Assembly (NCBI GenBank): GCA_900541315.1
Contig: UQJF01000072.1
Coordinates: 1 to 15,647, forward strand
Source: an uncultured Clostridium sp.
Lineage (GTDB): Bacteria; Bacillota; Clostridia; Lachnospirales; Lachnospiraceae
Length of the DNA stretch: 15,647 nucleotides
Reading direction: 5' to 3'
Shown here: positions 5,007 through 11,961 of the stretch, piece after piece
Layout: every line of letters begins with the position of its first letter
How positions within the stretch are numbered: the first letter of the stretch is position 1
Notes under the pieces: generated by a model
The model's input: only the letters and a program-made list of their open reading frames with translations
Database searches by the model: none
What the model was told of the DNA's origin: nothing
Position numbers and translations under genes: made by a program

Positions 5007-6074
5007 ATGGAAAATGATATGGGTATCGGGGAGGAAATCAGGAAGATACAGGAATATTTAAATCAGCTTCAGCCTGGAAATACATCAATTTCTTTTACAG
5101 AACTGATGGAAGTTCTGCTTCAGGGAAATATGAAGGAAGCTTTAAATACAGCAGGCAAAATGTTACAGTCAGCCTTGTTTTCACAGGCAAAAGAAGGACA
5201 GGTCCTTTTGGTACAGGTAGCTCTTTTAGGGCTTACAGGGGCAGTGTTTTCCCATGCTGCCTCTGCATTTAAAGGAAGCCAGATACCGGAAACTGCCTTT
5301 TACGTGATCTATCTGCTGATCTTTACCTGTCTGGCAGGAAGCTTCTTATCCAGCATCCAGATCACAGCCCAGGTCTTAGACCAGATATTAGAATTTGTCC
5401 GCCTGCTTATGCCGGCTTATTTTATCAGCGTGGCTTTTGCAGGGGGAAGTGCCAGTGCTGCTGCTTTTTATGAGATTGCACTGGGAGCTGCCTGGGCTGT
5501 CCAGTGGCTGTGCAGAAGGGGATTTTTATCCTTTGTCCGTGTTTATGGTCTGCTGGTCCTTGGAGATCATATGATGGAAGAACCATGCTTTTCAAAGCTT
5601 ACAGATCTGATCGGGAAAATGGTTTCATGGGGGCTGCGGGCGATATTGGGACTGACACTGGGGCTTCAGATCGTCCAGTCGCTGGTGCTTCCCTATGCAG
5701 ACAGCGCCGGGAAGTCAGCTGTTATGAAATTTGCGGAAATGGTGCCGGGGCTTGGGCAGGCAACAGGGGCAGCAGCTCGGCTTGTATTTGGAAGCAGTGT
5801 ATTGATCAAAAACAGTATGGGAGCAGCAGCGGTCATTATCCTTGCAGTGATCACACTGGTGCCTGTGGTGAAGCTGGCAGTTCTTATGTTCATGTATCAG
5901 GGGGCGGCGGCTCTTTTACAGCCGGTATGTGATAAAAGGATCATTTCCTGCATACAGGGAATGGCAGCGGGACATGGGCTGCTGCTTCGTATTACATTAT
6001 ATTCCCTTCTGGTATTTGTCCTGGTCATTGCCATAACCTGTGCCGGTACTAATGTCAGCTATCTGGCAGCATAG
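5007..6074 (+). CDS. spoIIIAE: stage III sporulation protein AE
   Basis: The large polytopic membrane protein of the SpoIIIA complex, resembling a permease-like core. It is 355 residues long. The ATG at 5007 is preceded by GGAGG (4992-4996), and an in-frame TAA at 4980-4982 rules out a longer form. Residues 1-60 are hydrophilic and amphipathic. Hydrophobic segments follow at about 65-83, 97-115, 130-150 and 152-168, with several more up to the final LYSLLVFVLVIAITCAG near the C-terminus. The conserved MVPGLGQATGAAARLVFGSS and VKLAVLMFMYQGAAALLQP regions are present. It is shorter than the B. subtilis protein (about 399) and shows no N-terminal signal peptide. It is eight nt from spoIIIAF. Confidence 0.94.
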   Translation: MENDMGIGEEIRKIQEYLNQLQPGNTSISFTELMEVLLQGNMKEALNTAGKMLQSALFSQAKEGQVLLVQVALLGLTGAVFSHAASAFKGSQIPETAFYVIYLLIFTCLAGSFLSSIQITAQVLDQILEFVRLLMPAYFISVAFAGGSASAAAFYEIALGAAWAVQWLCRRGFLSFVRVYGLLVLGDHMMEEPCFSKLTDLIGKMVSWGLRAILGLTLGLQIVQSLVLPYADSAGKSAVMKFAEMVPGLGQATGAAARLVFGSSVLIKNSMGAAAVIILAVITLVPVVKLAVLMFMYQGAAALLQPVCDKRIISCIQGMAAGHGLLLRITLYSLLVFVLVIAITCAGTNVSYLAA

Positions 6075-6082
6075 GTGGGGAT

Positions 6083-6856
6083 ATGGGAGAGTTATTACTT
6101 GACTGGGCCAGAAATATCCTGTTTTTTATGGTGTTCTTGTCTGTGATCAGCCATTTGCTGGCAGATCGTTCTTATGAAAAATATATCCGTTTTTTTGCGG
6201 GAATGGTATTGATATTGATAACCATAAGCCCTTTAAAAGGCGGATTGAACTTCCAGGAGCAGGCTGGCATATTATTTGAAGAATTTTCTGATTTCTGGGA
6301 AAAGCAGCAGGCTGGGGAAGTACTGGCAGATGTGGATAAAAACAGGATGGGAATGTTTTTTGCGGAATATAAAAAGGAGACAGAAAAGCGTATAGGGGAA
6401 ATAGTGGAAGCGGAAGGCTTTGTGTGTGGTGGAGCAGAGGTTACGCTCCAGGAAAGGTCAGAAAGCAGTGATTATGGCCGGGTGGAGAAGATCCGGCTGC
6501 ACCTGAAAAAAGAAGAAAATGTGGATAGAGAGCAAAATGAAGGGAATACCGGTGGATTGGATAAGGTAAAAAGCAGCGAAAAGATGGGGGGAAGGACTGA
6601 TGGTGAAAGTAATGTATCTGTAAAAGTAGAGATCCCAGATGTAAAAGCCGGACTGTCCGGGAAAAAGAAGGAGATTCCGGAAACTGGTTCTTTACAGGAG
6701 CAGCAGCTTAAAAGAAAGGTGGCGCAGTATTATGGACTGGAAGAAGCTTGTGTCGAAATTTGGTGGGAAGATGACCAGGGAGAAGTGGCTGTTCCTGCTC
6801 CTGCTGGGAGTGATATTAATGATACTGTCCATGCCATTTCCGGGGAGCAGCAGTAA
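6083..6856 (+). CDS. spoIIIAF: stage III sporulation protein AF
   Basis: A mother-cell membrane protein of the SpoIIIA complex whose C-terminal ring-building domain extends into the intermembrane space. It is 257 residues long, longer than the roughly 200 usual. The ATG at 6083 follows AGGTGGGG (6073-6080). Two membrane segments (about 11-26 and 36-50) with the hallmark LADRSYEKYIRFFAGMVLI and ITISPLKG are followed by a charged region (about 125-205: many Glu/Lys/Gly). A final conserved-type domain lies around LKRKVAQYYGLEEACVEIWW (about 207-227). The last 41 codons (217-257) overlap spoIIIAG in another frame, and the end EDDQGEVAVPAPAG onward looks like a lineage-specific extension. Confidence 0.92.
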   Translation: MGELLLDWARNILFFMVFLSVISHLLADRSYEKYIRFFAGMVLILITISPLKGGLNFQEQAGILFEEFSDFWEKQQAGEVLADVDKNRMGMFFAEYKKETEKRIGEIVEAEGFVCGGAEVTLQERSESSDYGRVEKIRLHLKKEENVDREQNEGNTGGLDKVKSSEKMGGRTDGESNVSVKVEIPDVKAGLSGKKKEIPETGSLQEQQLKRKVAQYYGLEEACVEIWWEDDQGEVAVPAPAGSDINDTVHAISGEQQ

Positions 6857-7409
6857 AAGTAAGGGGACAGTCCCAGGGGAAAATGTATCTTTGTGGAAAA
6901 ACAGCTCTTTGCAGGAAAGCCCGGGGGAAAAAGGATGGCCAGACCAGACGGCAGAAAACGGCCAGGGGGAACCGGCAGTCCGCGCGGCAGCTGCAAAACC
7001 AGCAGCAGATTATGAAAAAGAACTGGAGGAACGGATCGCACAGATCTTAAAGTCGGTAGAAGGGGTTGGAAAGGTAGATGTAATGGTGGTATTAAGTTCA
7101 TCTGGCGAAAAGGTGTACCGCACGGACCGGTCGGAAAATACCAGTACAACAAAGGAAAAAGATGCTTCCGGCGGAGAACGGGATATAGCAAGCAGCCAGT
7201 CTGAAGAAAATACCATTTTATCCCAACAGTCCGGCTCCACTGGTACCAGCCCCCTGATCCAGAAGGAACTATATCCGGAGATATCCGGCATTATCATCAG
7301 CGCCCAGGGCGGGGATTCCCCCACTGTGCAGGCAGAAATTTCCCAGGCTATGGAAGCATTATTCGGACTGGAACCGCATAAAATAAAAGTGTTAAAGCGG
7401 GTGGAATAA
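6732..7409 (+). CDS. spoIIIAG: stage III sporulation protein AG
   Basis: SpoIIIAG forms a large ring in the space between mother-cell and forespore membranes as part of the SpoIIIA-SpoIIQ channel. It is 225 residues long (about 229 in B. subtilis). The ATG at 6732 is chosen because AAAGGTGG (6716-6722) precedes it and because MDWKKLVSKFGGK matches the family's basic N-terminus before the membrane helix (about 19-35, WLFLLLLGVILMILSMP). ATG at 6771 is an alternative. A low-complexity region follows, then the ring-building domain: YEKELEERIAQILKSVEGVG, VDVMVVLSSSGEKVYRTD, ISGIIISAQGGDSPTVQAEI and a final ALFGLEPHKIKVLKRVE. It overlaps spoIIIAF by 125 nt. The next start, spoIIIAH, is 16 nt away. 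Confidence 0.94.
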   Translation: MDWKKLVSKFGGKMTREKWLFLLLLGVILMILSMPFPGSSSKSKGTVPGENVSLWKNSSLQESPGEKGWPDQTAENGQGEPAVRAAAAKPAADYEKELEERIAQILKSVEGVGKVDVMVVLSSSGEKVYRTDRSENTSTTKEKDASGGERDIASSQSEENTILSQQSGSTGTSPLIQKELYPEISGIIISAQGGDSPTVQAEISQAMEALFGLEPHKIKVLKRVE

Positions 7410-7425
7410 AAAAGGAGTGCGGCAT

Positions 7426-8253
7426 ATGAAAATCAGGAATATGAAGCAGGTCACAGAACGGGTAAAGGGTTTAAAGGGCAGAAAGTTGTTTCGGCGCAAT
7501 CAGATCATTATCACAACGCTGGCGGTGATGATCGCGGCAGCGGGGTATCTGAACTATGCGGGAAAACGGGATCTGGAGGCGGGAAGCCGTTTATCCCAGG
7601 CAGGAAGCCTGGAGCTTTCAGAGGAAGACCTGATGGCGGAAAACCTGGCGGCCCAGTCAGAAACGGTTTCGGACATTTTAAGTCTGGACAATGACCCGGC
7701 AGAGGGGGAAGTGGCAGAGGCAGGTCCGGAGGATACAAGTCTTGCACTGGGGGATAATGGAACCGGTGGGGAAGCTTCCACTCAGGAAGGGGAACTTTCA
7801 GGAAACAGTACAGATACAGGAAATACTGGCGAAAGTGCGGATCCGGCCGGTTATGAAAATCCGGGAGAAGCTGTTTTGACCAGTGGTATGAGCGTAGCGG
7901 ATTACATAGCAGGTGTGCAGCTTAGCAGAGAGCAGATCCGGGCAAAGAATAAAGAAACATTAATGAGCCTTATTAACAGCACTAATATTGATGAGGCAGC
8001 GAAACAGCAGGCTATCCAGGATATGATCCGCATTACGGAAATATCAGAAAAGGAAAATGCGGCCGAGACTCTTCTTATGGCAAAAGGCTTTGCAGATCCG
8101 GTAGTGAGCATTACTGATGACAAGGTAGATGTAGTTATTCATGCATCTTCTATTACAGATCCACAGCGGGCCCAGATCGAAGATATTGTAAAGCGCAAGG
8201 CAGAAGTAGGGGCAGACCAGATCATTATCACGCTGCTTAATATGGCAGATTAA
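7426..8253 (+). CDS. spoIIIAH: stage III sporulation protein AH
   Basis: SpoIIIAH is anchored in the mother-cell membrane and binds forespore SpoIIQ across the intermembrane space, using a YscJ/FliF-like ring-building domain. The ATG at 7426 has AAAGGAG (7411-7417) eight bases upstream and gives 275 residues; the GTG at 7417 overlaps that site. After a basic N-terminus (KGRKLFRRNQ) there is one membrane helix (about 26-43). A long acidic Gly/Ser/Thr linker (about 50-155) precedes the ring domain, which starts near LSREQIRAKNKETLMSLI and ends in DPVVSITDDKVDVVIHAS and ADQIIITLLNMAD. The linker makes it longer than the B. subtilis protein (about 218). It is the last gene of the operon; I see no clear intrinsic terminator after it. 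Confidence 0.94.
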   Translation: MKIRNMKQVTERVKGLKGRKLFRRNQIIITTLAVMIAAAGYLNYAGKRDLEAGSRLSQAGSLELSEEDLMAENLAAQSETVSDILSLDNDPAEGEVAEAGPEDTSLALGDNGTGGEASTQEGELSGNSTDTGNTGESADPAGYENPGEAVLTSGMSVADYIAGVQLSREQIRAKNKETLMSLINSTNIDEAAKQQAIQDMIRITEISEKENAAETLLMAKGFADPVVSITDDKVDVVIHASSITDPQRAQIEDIVKRKAEVGADQIIITLLNMAD

Positions 8254-8280
8254 AGTCCTGTGGCCATTGCAAAAAATTCC

Positions 8281-8309
8281 TATACATATCCGGCCGGTTT
8301 TGCTATAAT
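8281..8309 (+). promoter_or_regulatory. extended -10 promoter for asp23
   Basis: A perfect TATAAT (8304-8309) is preceded by TG at 8301-8302 (extended -10). A -35-like TATACA (8281-8286) lies 17 nt upstream. It is 32 nt before the asp23 TTG start. This gives asp23 vegetative expression independent of the sporulation operon. Confidence 0.65.
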
Positions 8310-8341
8310 AAAGGATAATAACAGTGCAGGAGGTAAGGGAT

Positions 8342-8722
8342 TTGGCAGAAGAAAATCGCAGCACACATAAAGTATATGAAAAAGACAAGATCGGGGAAGT
8401 ACAGATCGCAGATGAGGTAGTAGCGATCATCGCAGGTCTTGCTGCTACGGAAGTAGAAGGTGTAGATTCCATGGCAGGAAATATCACCAATGAACTGGTT
8501 GGAAAGCTTGGCATGAAGAATTTAAGCAAGGGCGTAAAGGTAGATGTAACAGAAGAACATGTATCTGTAGATCTTTCCTTAAATATCCGCTATGGCTACA
8601 ATATCCCTGCTGTCAGCGAACAGGTTCAGGAAAAGGTAAGCACAGCCATTGAAAATATGACCGGTCTTACAGTTCTGGATGTGAACATCAAGATCGCAGG
8701 CGTGAACATGGAAGAAAGCTGA
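8342..8722 (+). CDS. Asp23/Gls24 family envelope stress protein
   Basis: Asp23/Gls24 proteins are small cytoplasmic, often membrane-associated proteins linked to cell-envelope homeostasis in Firmicutes. The family is common between spoIIIAH and nusB in Clostridia. The TTG start at 8342 has GGAGG (8329-8333) eight bases upstream and gives 126 residues; a GTG at 8324 overlaps that site. Conserved features are GEVQIADEVVAIIAGLAATEVEGV, read as IADEVVAIIAGLAATEVEGV, followed by VDVTEEHVSVDLSLNIRYG, VQEKVSTAIENMTGL and the closing VDV/NIKIAGV strand. The molecular role is poorly defined for this clostridial branch. Confidence 0.93.
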   Translation: MAEENRSTHKVYEKDKIGEVQIADEVVAIIAGLAATEVEGVDSMAGNITNELVGKLGMKNLSKGVKVDVTEEHVSVDLSLNIRYGYNIPAVSEQVQEKVSTAIENMTGLTVLDVNIKIAGVNMEES

Positions 8723-8737
8723 AAATGATGTATAAGT

Positions 8738-8786
8738 ATGCCCTGCAGATATAGGAAGAATGTTTCCTCATCTGCAGGGCATTTTA
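8738..8786 (+). terminator. probable terminator after asp23
   Basis: ATGCCCTGCAGAT (8738-8750) and ATCTGCAGGGCAT (8770-8782) are a perfect 13-bp inverted repeat. The 19-nt loop contains a further GGAA/TTCC pairing. A short T-run (TTTTAT, from 8782) and T-rich DNA follow. The U-tract is weaker than that after rlmH, so termination may be partial. Confidence 0.7.
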
Positions 8787-8796
8787 TACATTCTTG

Positions 8797-8825
8797 TTGT
8801 TTTTATGCATTGCCTTTGGTATAAT
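8797..8825 (+). promoter_or_regulatory. extended -10 promoter for nusB and downstream genes
   Basis: TATAAT (8820-8825) is preceded by TG (8817-8818). TTGTTT (8797-8802) lies at a 17-nt spacing as a -35 box. It follows the asp23 terminator directly and probably drives the nusB-xseA-xseB-ispA series. Confidence 0.6.
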
Positions 8826-8869
8826 CACTGGTAGTGGAAAAGAATCATGATAGAAAGAGGAAAAAAGAA

Positions 8870-9445
8870 ATGACAAGAAGAGAATTAAGGGAACATTGTT
8901 TTAAAATGCTGTTCTCTGTGGATTTTTATACAACCGGTGAAGAAGCAAAAGCACAGATGGAGCAGTATTTCCAGTCACCGGAAGAAGACGATACAGCTTC
9001 TGACGGCACTCTTCAGGTAGTGCATAAGGTTGATATTGGGGAAAAGGATCAGGAATATCTTCGGGAGAGAACTTCCAGGATAGTAGATCTGGTAGATGAG
9101 ATCGATAAAAAGATCGACGAAGTGGCAGCCGGATGGAAGACAAAACGTATGGGAAAGGTAGAACTTGCCATTTTACGTCTTGCGGTTTATGAGATGCTTT
9201 ATGATAATACCATTCCGGAAAAGGTATCAGTAAACGAGGCAGTAGAGCTGGCGAAAAAATTCGGCGGAAATGAATCTCCTGCTTTTGTAAACGGTGTCCT
9301 TGCTAAATTCATTCCTAAGGAAGGTGCAAAAGAAGAAGCAGAGCCGGCAAAAGAAGAAATAGAGGCAAAAGAAGAAATAAAAGCAAAAGAAGAAACAGAA
9401 GAAGCAAAAGAAACAGTCAAAGAAGAGAAAAAAGAGCAGGAATAA
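8870..9445 (+). CDS. nusB: transcription antitermination factor NusB with Glu/Lys-rich tail
   Basis: NusB binds boxA RNA with NusE (ribosomal protein S10) and promotes antitermination of rRNA operons. The ATG at 8870 follows AGAGG (8856-8860) and begins with the conserved TRRELREHCFKMLFSVDF. The GTG at 8834 lies at the expected transcription start and is rejected. The all-helical NusB domain covers about 1-149, with IDEVAAGWKTKRMGKVELAI (in the core) and LRLAVYEMLYDNTIPEKVSV, then NEAVELAKKFGGNESPAFVN and GVLAKFIP closing it. Residues 150-191 are an added tail with 18 Glu and 10 Lys in 42 positions, built from GCAAAAGAAGAA repeats (starts 9326, 9347, 9365, 9383). Total length is 191, against about 130-150 for the domain alone. 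xseA starts three nt after the stop. Confidence 0.93.
   Translation: MTRRELREHCFKMLFSVDFYTTGEEAKAQMEQYFQSPEEDDTASDGTLQVVHKVDIGEKDQEYLRERTSRIVDLVDEIDKKIDEVAAGWKTKRMGKVELAILRLAVYEMLYDNTIPEKVSVNEAVELAKKFGGNESPAFVNGVLAKFIPKEGAKEEAEPAKEEIEAKEEIKAKEETEEAKETVKEEKKEQE
9326..9415 (+). repeat. degenerate 18-21 bp tandem repeat in the nusB 3' end
   Basis: GCAAAAGAAGAA recurs at 9326, 9347, 9365 and 9383, with a partial copy at 9404; spacings are 21, 18, 18 and 21 bp, all multiples of three. Purine-rich slippage repeats of this type encode the Ala-Lys-Glu-Glu units of the NusB tail. Confidence 0.8.
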
Positions 9446-9448
9446 CAG

Positions 9449-10753
9449 ATGGGAAGCGTTTATACCGTATCCCAGGTGACTTCATATATTAAAAATATGT
9501 TCACCCAGGATTTTGCGTTGAACCGCATTTCTATAAAGGGAGAAGTGTCCAACTGCAAATATCATACATCCGGCCATATTTATTTTACATTAAAGGACGG
9601 CGGCGCACAGATTGCCGCCGTCATGTTTGCAGGACAGGCAAAAAGTCTGGATTTTCATTTGACAGAAGGACAGGAAGTGGTAGTGTCCGGGACTGTAGAT
9701 GTATATGAAAGGGACGGACGTTACCAGCTTTATGCAAAAGAGATCAAAAGGGAAGGCAGAGGCGATCTGTTCCTGCGCTTTGAAAAACTGCGGGATGAAC
9801 TGGAAGAAATGGGAATGTTTGATGGATGCTACAAACAGCCTATTCCCAAATATGCAAAAAAGATTGGTATCGTTACTGCTTCTACCGGCGCAGCGATCCG
9901 TGATATCATGAATATCACAGCCAGACGCAACCCTTATGTCCAGCTGATCCTGTATCCGGCCCTTGTTCAGGGAGAACAGGCAAAATACAGCATTGTAAAA
10001 GGAATAAAAACACTGGATGCCTTAGGTCTGGATGTTCTGATCGTAGGACGAGGCGGTGGTTCCATTGAAGATCTTTGGGCATTTAATGAGGAAATGGTTG
10101 CAAGAGCCATTTTCGAGTGCCATACCCCAGTGATATCTGCAGTGGGTCATGAAACAGATGTGACCATTGCTGATTATGTAGCAGACCTGCGGGCTCCTAC
10201 GCCTTCTGCGGCGGCAGAGCTGGCAGTTTTTGATTATAAGCAGTTTGAAGAAACAGTAGCTGCGTATAAGCTGCTTTTGGACAAGGCAGCGAATAGAAAG
10301 CTGGAACGTGCCCGTTTTCGCCTGGAGCAGTGCAAGATGCGTTTAAAACTTAAAAATCCGGAGCGCAGGGTCAATGACCGCAGGCAGCAGTTAGCGGATA
10401 TGGAAGAATGTTTAAACCGGCTGATCCAGGAAGCCTTAAAAGAGAGCAGGCGAAGTATAGAGAAGCACACAGAACGTTTAAACTATCTGATGGCGGGAAA
10501 AATGGAAAAAGAAAAACATCGTCTGGCTCTTGATGCCAGCCGGTTAGAGGGACTTTCCCCTTTAAAGAAAATAAGTGCCGGATACGGCTTTGTACAAAAG
10601 AAGTCAGGGGAAGCCTTAAGAAGCGTAACCCAGGTAAAGCCGGGAGATACAGTCTGTGTATATGTAACGGACGGCTCTCTGGAAACCCTTGTAAAAGAAG
10701 TAAGACCGGATGATATCAGAAAGGTGCGCACCAGTACACCCTTTCGTAAATAA
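9449..10753 (+). CDS. xseA: exodeoxyribonuclease VII large subunit XseA
   Basis: XseA is the catalytic subunit of exonuclease VII, which degrades single-stranded DNA from both ends. It is 434 residues long. The ATG at 9449 lies three nt after the nusB stop. Residues 1-100 form the OB-fold nucleic-acid-binding domain (YTVSQVTSYIKNMF; GEVSNCKYHTSGHIYFTLKD). The catalytic domain contains IGIVTASTGAAIRDI, GRGGGSIEDLWAFNEE (Gly200 onward) and SAVGHETDVTIADYVADLRA (His234, Asp237), followed by PTPSAAAELA. A long coiled-coil region rich in Lys/Arg/Glu (about 265-360) precedes a small C-terminal domain (LSPLKKISAGYGFVQ; VKPGDTVCVYVTDGSLETLV). A hairpin (10742-10786) covers its stop codon. Confidence 0.96.
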   Translation: MGSVYTVSQVTSYIKNMFTQDFALNRISIKGEVSNCKYHTSGHIYFTLKDGGAQIAAVMFAGQAKSLDFHLTEGQEVVVSGTVDVYERDGRYQLYAKEIKREGRGDLFLRFEKLRDELEEMGMFDGCYKQPIPKYAKKIGIVTASTGAAIRDIMNITARRNPYVQLILYPALVQGEQAKYSIVKGIKTLDALGLDVLIVGRGGGSIEDLWAFNEEMVARAIFECHTPVISAVGHETDVTIADYVADLRAPTPSAAAELAVFDYKQFEETVAAYKLLLDKAANRKLERARFRLEQCKMRLKLKNPERRVNDRRQQLADMEECLNRLIQEALKESRRSIEKHTERLNYLMAGKMEKEKHRLALDASRLEGLSPLKKISAGYGFVQKKSGEALRSVTQVKPGDTVCVYVTDGSLETLVKEVRPDDIRKVRTSTPFRK

Positions 10754-10786
10754 CTGTACTGATCGCGTAGGATAGTTATTTCGAAA
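10742..10786 (+). other. bulged hairpin spanning the xseA stop codon
   Basis: TTTCG-T-AAATAACT (10742-10755) pairs with AGTTATTTCGAAA (10774-10786): 13 base pairs with a single bulged T at 10747 and an 18-nt loop. The xseA stop TAA lies in the left arm. No T-run follows. It precedes xseB by 30 nt, so it could slow decay or tune the large:small subunit ratio; that function is inference. Confidence 0.5.
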
Positions 10787-10816
10787 ACGATGTACCAGGA
10801 GAGAGGAAGAATAGAC

Positions 10817-11047
10817 ATGGCAGGAAGAAAGAAAACAGAAGCGGCTTTGGAAAAGGAAACCAGCATCGAGGAGAATTTCGCCCGCCTGGAAGATATTATA
10901 AAAAAGCTGGAAGATGGGGAAAGTTCCCTGGAGGAGACTTTTACGGGGTATGAGGCAGGAATGAAGCTTGTGAGGTCTTTAAGCAGTCAGATCGATAAAG
11001 TAGAAAAACAGATCCAAATATTGAGTGAGGGTGAAGACAATGAGTGA
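10817..11047 (+). CDS. xseB: exodeoxyribonuclease VII small subunit XseB
   Basis: XseB is the small helical subunit that wraps the XseA coiled coil; several copies associate with each large subunit. The ATG at 10817 follows AGAGGAAG (10802-10809) and gives 76 residues, the family's usual length; an ATG at 10790 would add nine unconserved residues. The signature IEENFARLEDIIKKLEDGES is followed by SLEETFTGYEAGMKLVR and a final amphipathic helix. Its stop codon lies eight nt inside the next gene (ATGAGTGA arrangement), implying translational coupling to ispA. Confidence 0.95.
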   Translation: MAGRKKTEAALEKETSIEENFARLEDIIKKLEDGESSLEETFTGYEAGMKLVRSLSSQIDKVEKQIQILSEGEDNE

Positions 11048-11951
11048 TAATACAGTATTTAAAACAGAACTGGAAGAAAGAATCAATAAGATCAATGAGC
11101 AGATCGAAAGTTATCTGCCAGAGGAAAAGGGACATCAGAGTACGATCTTTGAGGCTATGAATTACAGTGTGAGAGCAGGCGGAAAACGTCTTCGCCCACT
11201 GTTCATGCAGGAGATCTACAGACTGTTCACAGGAGAAGTACAGCCGACAGTGGTACCGTTTATGGCAGCTATTGAGATGATCCATACATCTTCCCTGGTG
11301 CATGATGACCTTCCATGTATGGATGATGACATGATGCGCAGGGGAAAAGCAAGTACCTGGGCTGAGTATGGCGAGGACATGGGGGTTCTGGCCGGTGATG
11401 CTCTGATGATCTATGCTTTTGAAGTGGCTGCGAAGGCATTTAATGAGGTTTCTGAGGCAGATGACCTAAAAAGAGTGGGACGTGCCATTGAAATACTGGC
11501 TGCAAAAACTGGTATTTATGGTATGATCGGCGGACAGACGGTAGATGTAGAGTTATCCGGCGGCCCGATTCCGAAGAATAAACTGGATTTTATCTATCGT
11601 TTGAAAACAGGAGCGCTTATTGAAGCATCTATGCTGATCGGTGCTGTTTTAGGCGGTGCGGCAGAGGAAGACTGTAAGATCGTAGAAAGCCTTGCTGGAA
11701 AAGTGGGTCTGGCATTCCAGATCCAGGATGATATCCTGGATGTGACAGGAGACCAGAAGGTCCTTGGCAAAGAGGCAGGAAGCGATGAAAAGAACCAGAA
11801 GACAACTTATGTGACCATAGAAGGCCTGGAAAAAGCGAAAAAGGATGTAGAGATCCTTTCAGCACAGGCGATTGAAGACTTAAATAAACTGCCTGGAAAT
11901 AATGAATTTCTGGAGAACCTGATCCGCATCCTTATTAAGCGCCAGAAGTAA
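11040..11951 (+). CDS. ispA: farnesyl/geranyl diphosphate synthase (polyprenyl synthetase)
   Basis: It condenses isopentenyl diphosphate with allylic diphosphates to make farnesyl diphosphate, the precursor of undecaprenyl carrier and quinone-type lipids. It is 303 residues long. The ATG at 11040 has GAGGG (11027-11031) upstream and overlaps the xseB end. Motifs are YSVRAGGKRLRPLF, the first Asp-rich motif HDDLPCMDDDMMRRG (Asp89/Asp90 and Asp95-97), GQTVDVELSG, the KTGALIEASMLIGA region and the second Asp-rich motif QIQDDILDVTGD (Asp230, Asp231, Asp234). The short-chain type is inferred from the Cys-Met insertion inside the first motif and the dxs neighbour. Exact chain length is not provable here. 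Confidence 0.93.
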   Translation: MSDNTVFKTELEERINKINEQIESYLPEEKGHQSTIFEAMNYSVRAGGKRLRPLFMQEIYRLFTGEVQPTVVPFMAAIEMIHTSSLVHDDLPCMDDDMMRRGKASTWAEYGEDMGVLAGDALMIYAFEVAAKAFNEVSEADDLKRVGRAIEILAAKTGIYGMIGGQTVDVELSGGPIPKNKLDFIYRLKTGALIEASMLIGAVLGGAAEEDCKIVESLAGKVGLAFQIQDDILDVTGDQKVLGKEAGSDEKNQKTTYVTIEGLEKAKKDVEILSAQAIEDLNKLPGNNEFLENLIRILIKRQK

Positions 11952-11961
11952 AATGCCAGAA

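Noticed and set aside
6730..7191. 153-residue antisense frame opposite spoIIIAG
   Set aside because: Pro/Leu/Phe-rich shadow of a Gly/Lys/Glu-rich sense gene.
8281..8300. CCGGCCGG palindrome before asp23 as an operator
   Set aside because: It lies in the promoter spacer, but eight bases of self-complementarity with no second copy is too little to call.
8044..8529. 161-residue antisense frame across the spoIIIAH-asp23 junction
   Set aside because: It spans two well-supported sense genes and their promoter; no conserved motif or ribosome site.
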